Shown here: positions 37,587-45,746 of the stretch, piece by piece
How positions within the stretch are numbered: position 1 is the stretch's first letter
Layout of the letters: the number at the start of each line of letters is the position of its first letter
Source: a virus
DNA: 64,000 bases
IMG/VR virus record: IMGVR_UViG_3300044451_000175
Location: 62,001-126,000 of that record
Strand: one strand, 5' to 3'
Notes under the pieces: model-generated
What the model was told of the DNA's origin: nothing
Seen by the model: only the letters and a program-made list of their open reading frames with translations
Databases searched by the model: none
Position numbers and translations under genes: made by a program

Positions 37587-37639
37587 GAGGCGATGATTGC
37601 AATGGTGTTGGTAACCATTGCAATCATCGCCTCTTTTTT
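37587..37639 (+). terminator. Strong Rho-independent terminator
   Basis: Stem of about 20 bp, GAGGCGATGATTGCAATGGT with its complement, short loop, then six T. Followed by TATAAT at about 37646 for the next operon. Confidence 0.9.
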
Positions 37640-37677
37640 CTTGGGTATAATCTCACAGCCCACAACCGGAGGACAAA

Positions 37678-38403
37678 ATGGCAGCTTACGAAGAACAAGA
37701 TGAAGAATTGCCGCTCGACGGCCCGGACTCTTACGAGGATTCCCCGCCGCGCCCAGATCTTACGCCCGAAGAAGCGTTGAAGATCTACGAGAAGATCCGC
37801 GCCCTCGGCGGCACAGAACTCAACGAGAAGCTCGACGCCGCCATCAAAACCGACGCCGGTATGCGTCAGGGCATGTGGGGCGTTGCGGCTTCGTGGAACG
37901 GCACCGAGCTTCCCGAACACCTTTCCGAACAACTGACCTTTGAGTTCGGGGAGGGCTACCTCTACGCACGGAATCTCGTTTCGTTGCACGGCGAATGGAT
38001 CGAACTGGGCGTGCTGACCGGCTATCTTCCCGACTCCATCATCCTCAAGGACTTCGATTTCTCGATGGAAGGCAAGGCGAAGGAAGTGGGCATCGATTTC
38101 GAGAAACTGTGTGACGACATCGCGGAATTGTTCGTCGGCATCGACAAGGATTGCGGCGGCAACAGATTGTTCGTGTTCCGTGACGGGCTGGAAGAGGGCC
38201 GCTGGTGTGACATCATGCGGGTGACGGGAGCCGGCAGCGTGTACGGCGACTGGGGACGGGGTCGCGGCTGGCGCGGTATTCCGGCCGAAGGTCTGGCCGG
38301 GGAGAACCTGAAAGAGATCCTCAACATCGAAGACCTCGATAACCCCGTCATTCAATTCACACCGCCAGACAACCCCGAAAACTCCAACTCAGGGAACGAG
38401 TAA
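37678..38403 (+). CDS. Acidic protein, unknown
   Basis: 241 aa. Acidic first 30 residues, then a helix (PEEALKIYEKIRALGG) and mixed alpha-beta; C-terminal tail rich in P, N and D. GGAGG upstream. First gene of a long operon. Unknown. Confidence 0.75.
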   Translation: MAAYEEQDEELPLDGPDSYEDSPPRPDLTPEEALKIYEKIRALGGTELNEKLDAAIKTDAGMRQGMWGVAASWNGTELPEHLSEQLTFEFGEGYLYARNLVSLHGEWIELGVLTGYLPDSIILKDFDFSMEGKAKEVGIDFEKLCDDIAELFVGIDKDCGGNRLFVFRDGLEEGRWCDIMRVTGAGSVYGDWGRGRGWRGIPAEGLAGENLKEILNIEDLDNPVIQFTPPDNPENSNSGNE

Positions 38404-38705
38404 TGGCTCAAGGCCGAAGGGTTAGTCCGACAGGGTGTGCTATTGTCATCCTGTTCTGGCCGTTTTTGATCTGGTGGGCCTTGATCGACATGTCGATCAA
38501 GGCCGTCTGGGGTGACAAGCGAGTTGTCGCCCCGCCAACAAAGGCTCAAGTTCAAGACGTAGCCAAAGCCTATCGAGATGCTAAAAAGCTCATCGAGATA
38601 AGGCTGAAGGTGTTGAGGAGAGAAGATGGAAAGCGTGGTGATCAGGGACATCGTGGACTTCCTCAAGAAACACATGAAGCTGGAAGTCAAAAAGAAGACG
38701 TTTGA
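38403..38705 (+). CDS. Small membrane protein, unknown
   Basis: 100 aa; one transmembrane segment at about 11-31, then a helical tail. Overlaps the next gene by 80 bases, so the last 25 residues may be dispensable. Confidence 0.6.
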   Translation: MAQGRRVSPTGCAIVILFWPFLIWWALIDMSIKAVWGDKRVVAPPTKAQVQDVAKAYRDAKKLIEIRLKVLRREDGKRGDQGHRGLPQETHEAGSQKEDV

Positions 38706-38802
38706 CATGGTGTGTTACGAAGAAACGCTGGTTGTCAAAATCGGCGAAGAGGTTATTACCGAAGTGTGTTTGAGACAGGAGACATTGCCGGACTGGGGCT
38801 AA
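38626..38802 (+). CDS. 58-residue protein, unknown
   Basis: ESVVIRDIVDFLKKHMKLEV. Strong GAGGAGAG ribosome site six bases before ATG. Its stop overlaps the CTAAATA promoter of the next gene. Confidence 0.65.
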   Translation: MESVVIRDIVDFLKKHMKLEVKKKTFDMVCYEETLVVKIGEEVITEVCLRQETLPDWG

Positions 38803-38810
38803 ATAGCTGT
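38799..38810 (+). promoter_or_regulatory. CTAAATA late-type promoter
   Basis: CTAAATA at 38799-38805, five bases before the ATG at 38811. Confidence 0.75.
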
Positions 38811-39113
38811 ATGCCTCACACATTCCTCGAATACGTCGGCCAGCGAACCGAGAGCTACTTGATTCACACGGCCCAGAAGATCAAGCACGGTCCCGATTAC
38901 GGGTACTTGTACTGGAACGAAGAGAAGAAAAAGGTTCACTGGACTGCGGCAGACGGCGACGGGTTCGATCCGAGGGACGAACACCCGTTGACATCGCTGA
39001 AGGAAATCAAGAAGATGTTCGCCAGCATCCCCGGCGTCAAGGACGTGGAGATCGGCGACGAGTGGTCGCCGAAGGGCGACGGGTGGCAACGGATTGACTA
39101 CAAGAGGAAGTGA
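38811..39113 (+). CDS. Capsid-targeted protein, unknown
   Basis: 100 aa. PHTFLEYVGQRTE is a looser match to the capsid-targeting pattern (Y for W). The rest is alpha-beta (DYGYLYWNEEKKKVHWTAAD). Leaderless by CTAAATA. Unknown function. Confidence 0.65.
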   Translation: MPHTFLEYVGQRTESYLIHTAQKIKHGPDYGYLYWNEEKKKVHWTAADGDGFDPRDEHPLTSLKEIKKMFASIPGVKDVEIGDEWSPKGDGWQRIDYKRK

Positions 39114-39349
39114 TGAAAAACACCGTTCGCGAAACCAAGTTGGAAGACTTGGTTCGCCTCGATGAAAAGATCCTCGCCAACATGCTCAAGGACGCGAACA
39201 TGGACCTCAAGATGGATCGTGTCGCCGACAAGATCGAAGAGGGCGTCGTGATGACCGCTGAAATGGCTTCACTGGCGAAGATCGCCTGCTACGCGATGGC
39301 GGTCGAACTGCGGCTCAAGACTTTTTCTGCGCCTGCTCACGTTGTTTGA
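39113..39349 (+). CDS. Small helical protein, unknown
   Basis: 78 aa, ATG overlapping previous stop. ETKLEDLVRLDEKILANMLK, strongly helical. Its 3' end overlaps a minus-strand ORF by 35 bases. Confidence 0.65.
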   Translation: MKNTVRETKLEDLVRLDEKILANMLKDANMDLKMDRVADKIEEGVVMTAEMASLAKIACYAMAVELRLKTFSAPAHVV

Positions 39350-39473
39350 CCCATTCGGCGAACGATTTCTTCTGTTCGCCGACCGTGACGGTTTCGCCGC
39401 CGGTGTCGAGCGCGAATTTGATGCCCTTCTTCTTTTTCTTCTTGCAGTTTTCTGCGAGTGGTTTCTTATTCAT
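39315..39473 (-). CDS. Lysine-rich 52-residue protein
   Basis: MNKKPLAENCKKKKKKGIKF with codon use like neighbours, ending SFAEWVKQREQAQ, which resembles the capsid-targeting motif at the wrong end of the protein. Fills a stretch that has no plus-strand gene. No ribosome site seen, so moderate confidence. Confidence 0.45.
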   Translation of the reverse strand: MNKKPLAENCKKKKKKGIKFALDTGGETVTVGEQKKSFAEWVKQREQAQKKS

Positions 39474-39483
39474 GGAGGTATGT

Positions 39484-39735
39484 ATGCTCCACTGGCCGAT
39501 TAAAGCTCGCGAGAATACGGCCCATTACGGCGTCGGTGTCAACTCGGCGAGAACGCACGTTCTGGTGCAGTTGGGCGAGGACGTACACTACCCGGAAGAC
39601 GACCACGTTCAGATCCGAGTTCCGTTGACGCGGGAGGAGGCTTTGAATATGATCGAGCTACTTCAAAGATCTATCGCGGGACTTTCCACCGAAGACCAAC
39701 AGGACATGTCCCGCGTTCCTGGGTTCGACGGCTAA
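39484..39735 (+). CDS. Small protein, unknown
   Basis: 83 aa from the ATG at 39484 with GGAGG seven bases upstream; the longer frame before it has no coding character. MLHWPIKARENTAHYG, then HVQIRVPLTREEALNMIELL. Confidence 0.65.
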   Translation: MLHWPIKARENTAHYGVGVNSARTHVLVQLGEDVHYPEDDHVQIRVPLTREEALNMIELLQRSIAGLSTEDQQDMSRVPGFDG

Positions 39736-39750
39736 ACGCAAAGGGGCAAA

Positions 39751-40212
39751 ATGGGGGTCGATTTCTTTCTCTGCGACTATTGCAGTGACTCGATCTGTGA
39801 CTGCGGGTCGTGGGAGCGGTGCAACGAGCATTGCGGTCGCCGCTGGTGCGACATGAAGTGCGCCGCAGCGGACGGCTATCGACAAGATGACGATTGGCCG
39901 GAAGACGGCAGTTGCAAGTATTGTCGAGACGAAGACGCGACGGACAGACAACTCCTGTACTTCCTCATGAGGTGGTATGGAACCAATTTGAAGAAGGCCA
40001 AGAAGCTGTACGTCGAACATGGCGGCGTCGTGCCGAAAGGGAAGAATGCCAAAAAAGCAAAGCCTCGATCACGAAAAGAAGTACATCCAGTTTCTGGAGA
40101 AGAGGCTGGCGAGTGCGAACTACAAGGCGAACGTGACGCCGGAAGAGTACCAGAAAACGAAGGACAAACTGGCGAAGGCGCGGCTGAAGCTCAAACTACT
40201 GAGGTAAAGTGA
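39751..40212 (+). CDS. Cysteine-rich protein, unknown
   Basis: 153 aa. The first 60 residues hold about twelve cysteines (CDYCSDSICDCG, CNEHCG, CKYC), likely several zinc sites. The last 50 residues overlap another gene and look low-complexity. Confidence 0.65.
   Translation: MGVDFFLCDYCSDSICDCGSWERCNEHCGRRWCDMKCAAADGYRQDDDWPEDGSCKYCRDEDATDRQLLYFLMRWYGTNLKKAKKLYVEHGGVVPKGKNAKKAKPRSRKEVHPVSGEEAGECELQGERDAGRVPENEGQTGEGAAEAQTTEVK
40046..40207 (+). CDS. 53-residue basic coiled-coil protein
   Basis: MPKKQSLDHEKKYIQFLEKR, then a long helix. Lies inside the end of the preceding gene in another frame; GGGAAG before the ATG. Either frame may be the real product here. Confidence 0.5.
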   Translation: MPKKQSLDHEKKYIQFLEKRLASANYKANVTPEEYQKTKDKLAKARLKLKLLR

Positions 40213-40448
40213 ACACGAACTTGAACGACGTAGTTCCCAGGCAGTTGTTCGTAAAGGGCGACTTCAAATCAGCGGCCGGCTTGACCTTACCCTGGAAGGT
40301 CGAGTGCGACTCCCTGAACGAATGGGACTGGGACACTCTGGCGTTGATGGCTCTGCCGTTGCTGCCGCCCTTCGGCCGTGTCGAGGCGGTGATGAACGGG
40401 GGTTTGAATTTCGGCTCTTGTTTGATGCGGCACCGGACGCCCTCGTAA
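40209..40448 (+). CDS. Phosphoribosyltransferase-like N-terminal fragment
   Basis: 79 aa. PRQLFVKGDFKSAAGL, LTLPWKVECDSLNEWDWDTL and FGRVEAVMNGGLNFG match the first half of phage/bacterial PRTase-like proteins; the PRPP-binding loop (VDDVLTTG type) that should follow is absent. An HNH gene begins where the protein stops. Confidence 0.55.
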   Translation: MNTNLNDVVPRQLFVKGDFKSAAGLTLPWKVECDSLNEWDWDTLALMALPLLPPFGRVEAVMNGGLNFGSCLMRHRTPS

Positions 40449-40837
40449 ACGGCCACAAAATAAGTTGTCCACAATGTGGCAGAAATCGTGCAGGCAACAA
40501 GCTATGGAGAGGCACAGGCAATATCAGCGGCAAGTTTTGGAGTAGCATCCGTTGGAGTGCGAAAGTTCGTAACTTGGTTTTTGCTATTGAGCCTCGATAC
40601 GCTTGGGATCTTTTTGAGAAACAAGATCGCAAATGCGTTTTGACTGGCGAGCCTATTGAGATCCATCGATACGGTGAAGTCACTGCTTCGTTAGATCGTA
40701 TCCGTTCTGACGAAGGCTATGTTGCGGGAAATGTGCAATGGGTTCACAAACGTATCAACTGGATGAAAAGCGACATGTCAGAAAAGGATTTCATTGATTG
40801 GTGTAAGAAAGTGACCTTGAAATCGGCAGGTTTGTAA
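40304..40837 (+). CDS. HNH homing endonuclease (second family), start uncertain
   Basis: The credible part runs from about 40455: ISCPQCGRNRAGNKLWRG, WDLFEKQDRKCVLTGEPI, ASLDRIRSDEGYVAGNVQW, VHKRINWMKSDMSE. This DRI...GY..GNVQWV pattern is a common phage HNH type, distinct from the tRNA-associated family. AT-rich compared with neighbours. No clear start codon close to 40455; the frame is open back to 40304. Confidence 0.7.
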   Translation: MRLPERMGLGHSGVDGSAVAAALRPCRGGDERGFEFRLLFDAAPDALVNGHKISCPQCGRNRAGNKLWRGTGNISGKFWSSIRWSAKVRNLVFAIEPRYAWDLFEKQDRKCVLTGEPIEIHRYGEVTASLDRIRSDEGYVAGNVQWVHKRINWMKSDMSEKDFIDWCKKVTLKSAGL

Positions 40838-40886
40838 TCGAGATCAAGGGGTTCAACAAGTTCAGCTTCCGCAAGGACAAGTCCAC

Positions 40887-41408
40887 ATGATCGTCACGCT
40901 CGAAGACTTCGAGATGGACATCGCCAACTTCGTCGGCCACCGTCGCCAAGAGGAGGCCGAGAAGAAGGGACTGCCGGACAAACACGGCTTCGAGGGCGGC
41001 ACCGCAGAGGGGACTCACATCCACTGCTGCGGTGCCGTCGCCGAGTTTGCGGTGGGCAAAGCACTTGACATCCACTGGGGCGGCTCAGTCAACACGTTCA
41101 AACGCGGCGGCGACGTGGGCCACTTCCAAGTCCGCTACCGCAGTCAAGAACATTACCAACTCATTGTCCGCGCCGACGACCGGGACGAAGACATCTTCAT
41201 CTTGGTTCGCGGCACGCCCCCGACGCTCGACGTGGTGGGCTGGCTCACGGGCAAAGACGCCAAGAACCCCGAATGGGTACGCAGGTACGGCGGCAGACCC
41301 CCGGCCTTCTTCGTGCCGGACGACCAGTTGAAGCCGACCGTGGACCTTCTGAAACAGTACCTCAAAGACAAGTTCGCGAGAGTACGGGAATGCAAGTCGT
41401 CAACGTGA
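40887..41408 (+). CDS. Possible PD-(D/E)XK-like nuclease
   Basis: 173 aa. Glu in GAVAEFAVGKAL, then GDVGHFQVR and LIVRADDRDEDIFILV follow the E...D...V-R spacing of small PD-(D/E)XK-fold proteins. No experimental relative recalled, so function is inferred. Confidence 0.5.
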   Translation: MIVTLEDFEMDIANFVGHRRQEEAEKKGLPDKHGFEGGTAEGTHIHCCGAVAEFAVGKALDIHWGGSVNTFKRGGDVGHFQVRYRSQEHYQLIVRADDRDEDIFILVRGTPPTLDVVGWLTGKDAKNPEWVRRYGGRPPAFFVPDDQLKPTVDLLKQYLKDKFARVRECKSST

Positions 41409-41716
41409 GCGTGTACGGCGGCGTCGAGAAGGCCAAAAAGAAGGGCGTCATCTACTGCGGCCGTCCTTCGACCCTCGGCAACCCGTACCCACTGAAGAAC
41501 GAGGCCGACCGCGCCGCAGTTCTCGAACAGTATCGCGAGTGGTTGCTGTTTATGGTGGCCGACAACGACGAGCCGGTGATGGACGCCCTTCGCGAATTGA
41601 ACGAAGACAGCGTACTGGGCTGCTGGTGCAAGCCGCATCATGTGGCAACCGGGTTATGTCACTGCGAGATCATTATCGAGGTGTGGAAGGATCTGAAAGC
41701 TCGGTCTGTGATCTAG
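41390..41716 (+). CDS. DUF4326 family protein
   Basis: 108 aa. YCGRPSTLGNPYPL and LGCWCKPHHVATGLCH are the family signature (GRPSxLGNP, CWCKP..CHxD). Known widely in phages; function unknown. Overlaps the previous gene by 19 bases. Confidence 0.8.
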   Translation: MQVVNVSVYGGVEKAKKKGVIYCGRPSTLGNPYPLKNEADRAAVLEQYREWLLFMVADNDEPVMDALRELNEDSVLGCWCKPHHVATGLCHCEIIIEVWKDLKARSVI

Positions 41717-41723
41717 ATAAGGC

Positions 41724-42215
41724 ATGCGATTCAAAGAGTGGCTTCTTGCCGAAGACATCCAGATTTACGGCGGCGACGACGACAGCGAAGCCGCGAGCGG
41801 TGCCGCTTACGTTATGGACGACGCCGGTCTGCGATGGACCCGTGACAAGAGTTTGTTGTTGGTTGCGGTGGACGGCAAGCGTGGGGAGGACTTCGACGGG
41901 AGCGACGTGGTCGGATGCGTCGTCTACAGTTGGGGTCCAGACCATGAGTCCGAGGACCGCGATCACTACGTTTTCGATTTCGACACAGCCGTAAGACGCG
42001 ACTATCAGGCGAAACCCATGTTGCGTGTCGGCCCGCGATTGATTGACGCCGCAATTGCGTACTACCGCAGCTTGGCCTCCGAAGTTGACAGTTCCGAGAT
42101 CAGAGTGTACGCCGTGAACCCGAACATCGTCAAGTTCTTGACCGGCCCGCGTTACGGGTTCAGGGTGGAAGAGGAACTTCAGGGAGGGAAGGCGATTTTG
42201 TCTTGGCGCAGATAG
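41724..42215 (+). CDS. Capsid-targeted GNAT-like protein
   Basis: 163 aa. MRFKEWLLAE is capsid-targeting-like. The C-terminal half (RLIDAAIAYYRSLA, FLTGPRYGFRVEEEL) has the feel of an acetyltransferase fold, without a clear acetyl-CoA loop. TAGATA at 41714-41719, four bases before ATG, no ribosome site. Confidence 0.6.
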   Translation: MRFKEWLLAEDIQIYGGDDDSEAASGAAYVMDDAGLRWTRDKSLLLVAVDGKRGEDFDGSDVVGCVVYSWGPDHESEDRDHYVFDFDTAVRRDYQAKPMLRVGPRLIDAAIAYYRSLASEVDSSEIRVYAVNPNIVKFLTGPRYGFRVEEELQGGKAILSWRR

Positions 42216-42223
42216 ATAATGTC

Positions 42224-42604
42224 ATGCGTGTCTTGCGAATTCTCTTCTTGGTTTTGATCCCCGCATGTTGCCTGACGCTGCCGATCCAGCGTCCAGTCCC
42301 GCCTAGTTCGACCACAGTAAAACGATCTGCTCAGACCCCGTTCAAAGAGGTGACACGCCGGTGTGTCGTTTCCGGTCGGTTCGTGGGTTTCCACGACAGC
42401 TTCATCTACGTTGAAAGTCCCAAAGAGGGGCTGGTGCGGGTGAAGGTTTCGCCTAAGACGCGGATCTTGTTTCACAACTACACGACGCACGAGCGGCTGG
42501 AAGCGACCAGCGTCAAAGAGGTGATTTTGAAGTTGCCAGACGCGGTGACGATTGGCGTTAACGGGATGGCGGAAGACGTGATCTTTGCGGTTACTGAAGA
42601 CTGA
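42224..42604 (+). CDS. Secreted protein, unknown
   Basis: 126 aa from ATG 42224. Hydrophobic signal (MRVLRILFLVLIPACCLTLP, possible lipobox around the double Cys), then beta-rich. GATAATgtc directly before the ATG suggests a leaderless start. Ends at a bidirectional terminator. Confidence 0.65.
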   Translation: MRVLRILFLVLIPACCLTLPIQRPVPPSSTTVKRSAQTPFKEVTRRCVVSGRFVGFHDSFIYVESPKEGLVRVKVSPKTRILFHNYTTHERLEATSVKEVILKLPDAVTIGVNGMAEDVIFAVTED

Positions 42605-42627
42605 GGGGGCGTCAATTTGACGCCCCC
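42605..42627. terminator. Bidirectional terminator between convergent genes
   Basis: GGGGGCGTCAA pairs with TTGACGCCCCC with a one-base loop centre, between stops at 42604 (plus) and 42636 (minus). Confidence 0.85.
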
Positions 42628-42635
42628 CTTGTCGT

Positions 42636-42929
42636 TTACCATCCGAACCGCCCGAACTGGTACTGATACTGGAATCCGAACTGGTTGTATCGGAACCGGA
42701 ACGTTTCGGAGAAACCGAACGCCACTGGCGGGTAGGGATACAGGAACGGCTGGACGTAGGGACGCGGCAGCACGACCGGCGGCGCGACGAACGGACGCCC
42801 GAACGGGTAGGCCGGGCCGGGGACCAGAACGGGTTGTACAACGACCACCGGCGGGCGACGATTGGGTTGTGCCTGTGCGGTCGATGCGAACAGGCAGAGG
42901 GCGGCGGCGATAGCTAATAGTGTCTTCAT
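42636..42929 (-). CDS. Secreted Pro/Tyr/Phe-rich protein
   Basis: 97 aa. Signal peptide MKTLLAIAAALCLFASTAQA, then a low-complexity body of P, V, F and Y (RRPPVVVVQPVLVPGP). AAGGAAAAG before the ATG. Style is that of planctomycete secreted proteins. Perhaps acts on the host envelope. Confidence 0.7.
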   Translation of the reverse strand: MKTLLAIAAALCLFASTAQAQPNRRPPVVVVQPVLVPGPAYPFGRPFVAPPVVLPRPYVQPFLYPYPPVAFGFSETFRFRYNQFGFQYQYQFGRFGW

Positions 42930-42995
42930 TTCTTTTCCTTTGTTTGGGTCTTACAGGGCTAATGAAGTTTAGTGTGCAATTTGCGCGGAGTTGGC

Positions 42996-43007
42996 CTAAA
43001 TAACCGC
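42996..43007 (+). promoter_or_regulatory. CTAAATA late-type promoter
   Basis: CTAAATA at 42996-43002, five bases before the ATG at 43008. Confidence 0.75.
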
Positions 43008-43253
43008 ATGAAGACTTTCTTGCAACTTCACGAAAACGCTCTCCGCTTCAACGAGTCGGTGATCGATGACGCTTGTGTCAAAAGCTTCAAGAAGAAGCTG
43101 GACGAGATCAAGAAGATGATCGCAGAGTGTCCCGATCCCAAAGCGAAGCAGACCATGCAGAGCTACTACTACTCCTTCTACGCTGGCGTGCGTAACGCGC
43201 TCATGCAGAGCAAATACGCGGAGGTGTGGCCGGAAGAAAACCCTACATGGTGA
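43008..43253 (+). CDS. Capsid-targeted protein, unknown
   Basis: 81 aa. MKTFLQLHENAL is a weak form of the capsid-targeting sequence; it is driven by CTAAATA. Helical, with KKKLDEIKKMIAECPDPKAK. A hairpin GCTGAC/GTCAGC follows at about 43272. Confidence 0.65.
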   Translation: MKTFLQLHENALRFNESVIDDACVKSFKKKLDEIKKMIAECPDPKAKQTMQSYYYSFYAGVRNALMQSKYAEVWPEENPTW

Positions 43254-43308
43254 GCGGCATCTCTTCGTACCCACTCATGCCGCTGACCGCTTATAAGTCA
43301 GCGTACTG

Positions 43309-44091
43309 ATGGCTGATGTCGCTCGGCAGATCGCAACTCACTACAACATCCCGTCAAATCCGTCCCTCGGCGTAGTCATCGGGACGTTCGGGACGCCGGG
43401 GTTTGTGCATCTGCATCTGGAAGCAATGAAGCGTTACAACCCCGGTGTTCGGGTTCTGGTGTCGGACGACGCGAGTGGTCGCCCGGAGTTCGAGGGGTTG
43501 TGTCGTGAATACGGGGCCGAATTCGTCACCAACCCTCGCCGTCTGGGACACATCCCCGGCGATCTTTCCGCCATGTACAACGGCCTGCGTTGGGCCAGAT
43601 CTAACGGTTTCGACCTTCTGGTCAAGTTCTCTCGTCGTTGGCTCCCTCACAAAGAGTGGACCGACGATTTCAAAAACCTAGCAGTCAGAACTCAACACCA
43701 CACTTTCAGCAGCAAGTGCAGTTGGAGCGGTTTTTCGTTCAGGAGCGAGTCGCTCGGCATGTCGGCCGTCGCTTGGCACCCGTTCGTTTACGAGCTTGAA
43801 AAAGTTGTCCAAGATGCTGCTTCACCCAACTGGGTCGAGTATTGGTTGCACGACCGGGCGATCAACATGCAGGCCAATTTTCCCGCCTACCAGTACGAAT
43901 CGCCCGCCAAAGGCTATGTCGAATGGGAGGCGATGTTCGGCAACCGAAGTCGCAAAGTGAACCCGCCCGGTGTTTTTTGGCACAACGCTACTCGTACAGA
44001 AGAGTACGTCGCGTTGGCGCGTTCGTGGGGTTTGCCGACCGATGACAATTACTTCACCTACCAACTGGAACAGGACAAACACGATGATTGA
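43309..44091 (+). CDS. GT-A type glycosyltransferase
   Basis: 260 aa. LGVVIGTFGTPGFVHLHLEA and RVLVSDDASG mark a GT-A nucleotide-sugar domain; LLVKFSRRWLP in place of a DxD is unusual. ATGA overlap with the next gene. Function: glycan modification, donor unknown. Confidence 0.65.
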   Translation: MADVARQIATHYNIPSNPSLGVVIGTFGTPGFVHLHLEAMKRYNPGVRVLVSDDASGRPEFEGLCREYGAEFVTNPRRLGHIPGDLSAMYNGLRWARSNGFDLLVKFSRRWLPHKEWTDDFKNLAVRTQHHTFSSKCSWSGFSFRSESLGMSAVAWHPFVYELEKVVQDAASPNWVEYWLHDRAINMQANFPAYQYESPAKGYVEWEAMFGNRSRKVNPPGVFWHNATRTEEYVALARSWGLPTDDNYFTYQLEQDKHDD

Positions 44092-44395
44092 GCAAGATCA
44101 CTGGGCCGTGTTCGTCTTTTATTCTTCACACACTGAGCAGGGTAAAGCCGGTTCGGTCACACAGGCACAGAACCAGCTTCACGGCCTTTTGGCCGAGTGC
44201 GATCCGGGGTACGCCACGGGAATGATCGTCCAGATGAAAGAGGGGGACGGGTTTCCGCCGCACGCGGCTCCAGAAGATCGCAAGGGTTATTTCGCCCTGT
44301 CGGAAGACGGGTCGATGAGGATGATTTCGCGGGAAGAGGTTTACAAGCTGGCGTTGTCGGCTTATAGTGTCAGGGCTGGTAAGTTACCCAACTGA
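44084..44395 (+). CDS. Small protein, unknown
   Basis: 103 aa from ATG 44084. WAVFVFYSSHTEQGKAGS, then a helical tail. Unknown. Confidence 0.65.
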   Translation: MIEQDHWAVFVFYSSHTEQGKAGSVTQAQNQLHGLLAECDPGYATGMIVQMKEGDGFPPHAAPEDRKGYFALSEDGSMRMISREEVYKLALSAYSVRAGKLPN

Positions 44396-44419
44396 TTACT
44401 TTAACCCCCGCAGAAAGCC

Positions 44420-44773
44420 ATGAAAGAAAAGTTCCAGATGCTGGCCCGCGTCCTCACCGCGATGACCGACGGCAAGGCCACCGCGAAGGACAAGGCCAAG
44501 TTCCGCGAAGACCTGATCGCCACGTCCGGCGACACCAACAAGGACGGCACCGCGAAGACCTACGCGGACTATGACGCGGACGAACGCGGCGAGATCGATG
44601 AGGTGGTGGACGCCCTGTTCGGCCTCGGCGACGTGATCGACACCGTCTACGAAGCCCGCGCCCGGCTGACTTTCAAGTTCTTCACCGCGCTCAAGAAGGC
44701 CGGCTTCGATGAGAAGTCCGCTCTGCTCATCACCGCGCACCAGCAGAACGTCACGATGACCGACAGCAACTGA
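44420..44773 (+). CDS. Helical protein, unknown
   Basis: 117 aa, T/A/K/D-rich with a DTNKDGTAKTYADYDAD segment that looks like a loose EF-hand-type or flexible linker. No family confirmed. Confidence 0.65.
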   Translation: MKEKFQMLARVLTAMTDGKATAKDKAKFREDLIATSGDTNKDGTAKTYADYDADERGEIDEVVDALFGLGDVIDTVYEARARLTFKFFTALKKAGFDEKSALLITAHQQNVTMTDSN

Positions 44774-44789
44774 TCGGGACGCGACGGCC

Positions 44790-45104
44790 ATGAAGTTCTC
44801 ACTCATCTCCTGCGGCAAGCCGACCACGCCGGTTCCCGGCGTGGACGGTCAATACATCGCGTACTGCCCCCGTTGCGACGACAGCGAACTCTTCGCAACG
44901 CGGGGCGGTTTCACCGGCGTCGAACACTGCTACGGCTGCGGCTTGGAAAAGGAAGTACGCGGCCTCAAGCAACGCGACATCGACGGCCTGATTCTTTCTT
45001 CTTGGAGCCACTGGCAGAGATGGCCCCTCTTGCCTTATAATTGGCACGAGAAGACCGAGGAAGAGAAGATGAAGATTCTCTTCCCCAAGAGGGCCAAGAC
45101 ATGA
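44790..45104 (+). CDS. Zinc-ribbon protein
   Basis: 104 aa. AYCPRCDDSELFATRGG and EHCYGCGLEKE form a CxxC...CxxC ribbon like those of primases or transcription factors. Overlaps the next start (ATGA). Confidence 0.7.
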   Translation: MKFSLISCGKPTTPVPGVDGQYIAYCPRCDDSELFATRGGFTGVEHCYGCGLEKEVRGLKQRDIDGLILSSWSHWQRWPLLPYNWHEKTEEEKMKILFPKRAKT

Positions 45105-45403
45105 TAAGCCGTCTTACGGCGATGATTATCGCCTCTCGCGACGACATCCACTGCACCAGTGCCGGTCCCGTCGATGGTAAGTACCTCGGCTGGATCACAC
45201 TCGGTGCAGATGATCGTTTTCGGCCGCTGTTGAACACCGAGCCGCATTACGCCTCGGCACAGGAAGCGGTCGCCGCGATGGAGGCCATCGTCAAAGAGAT
45301 CCGCGACAAAGAGTCGAAACCCAAGTGCGAAGAATGCGGCGGGAGCGGTTACGGGATCTACGGACAGCCCGGCGACACGCCCTGCGCCGCGTGCAACTCG
45401 TGA
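45101..45403 (+). CDS. Small protein with DnaJ-like zinc site
   Basis: 100 aa. C-terminal CEECGGSGYG...CAAC is half of a DnaJ cysteine-rich module. First part alpha-beta. Unknown. Confidence 0.65.
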   Translation: MISRLTAMIIASRDDIHCTSAGPVDGKYLGWITLGADDRFRPLLNTEPHYASAQEAVAAMEAIVKEIRDKESKPKCEECGGSGYGIYGQPGDTPCAACNS

Positions 45404-45410
45404 GGCGAAC

Positions 45411-45698
45411 GTGGGCAACACCAAGAAGCTCGAAGCGATCACAATGAGTCCGGCCGTCATCGAGGCCATCAACGAAGAACTCGCATACCAAGCGACCCTA
45501 CCCGGCAGTGGTCGCGCTGATGCGAACGATCACGGCGTGGCGGGCCAACTCGTCACCCTTCAGGTCTACACGGCCGAAGCGATGGTGGCGTGGACGAAAA
45601 CGGCCGGGGACGAAAAGGCTCTGGGCGCACTGAGGAAAGTGGCGGCGATTGCGATTCGCGCTCTCGAACAACACGGATGCCCGCGACGAAATCAGTAA
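45411..45698 (+). CDS. Helical protein, unknown
   Basis: 95 aa from a GTG. ALRKVAAIAIRALEQHGCPRR at the end; resembles small helical phage proteins of nucleotide metabolism (LxxEIxxAxxxxxAxR) only faintly. Confidence 0.6.
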   Translation: MGNTKKLEAITMSPAVIEAINEELAYQATLPGSGRADANDHGVAGQLVTLQVYTAEAMVAWTKTAGDEKALGALRKVAAIAIRALEQHGCPRRNQ

Positions 45699-45746
45699 TC
45701 TTGGTCTATACTGACGCCTCGTCGGTTACTCCAAGAGGAACGGGAA

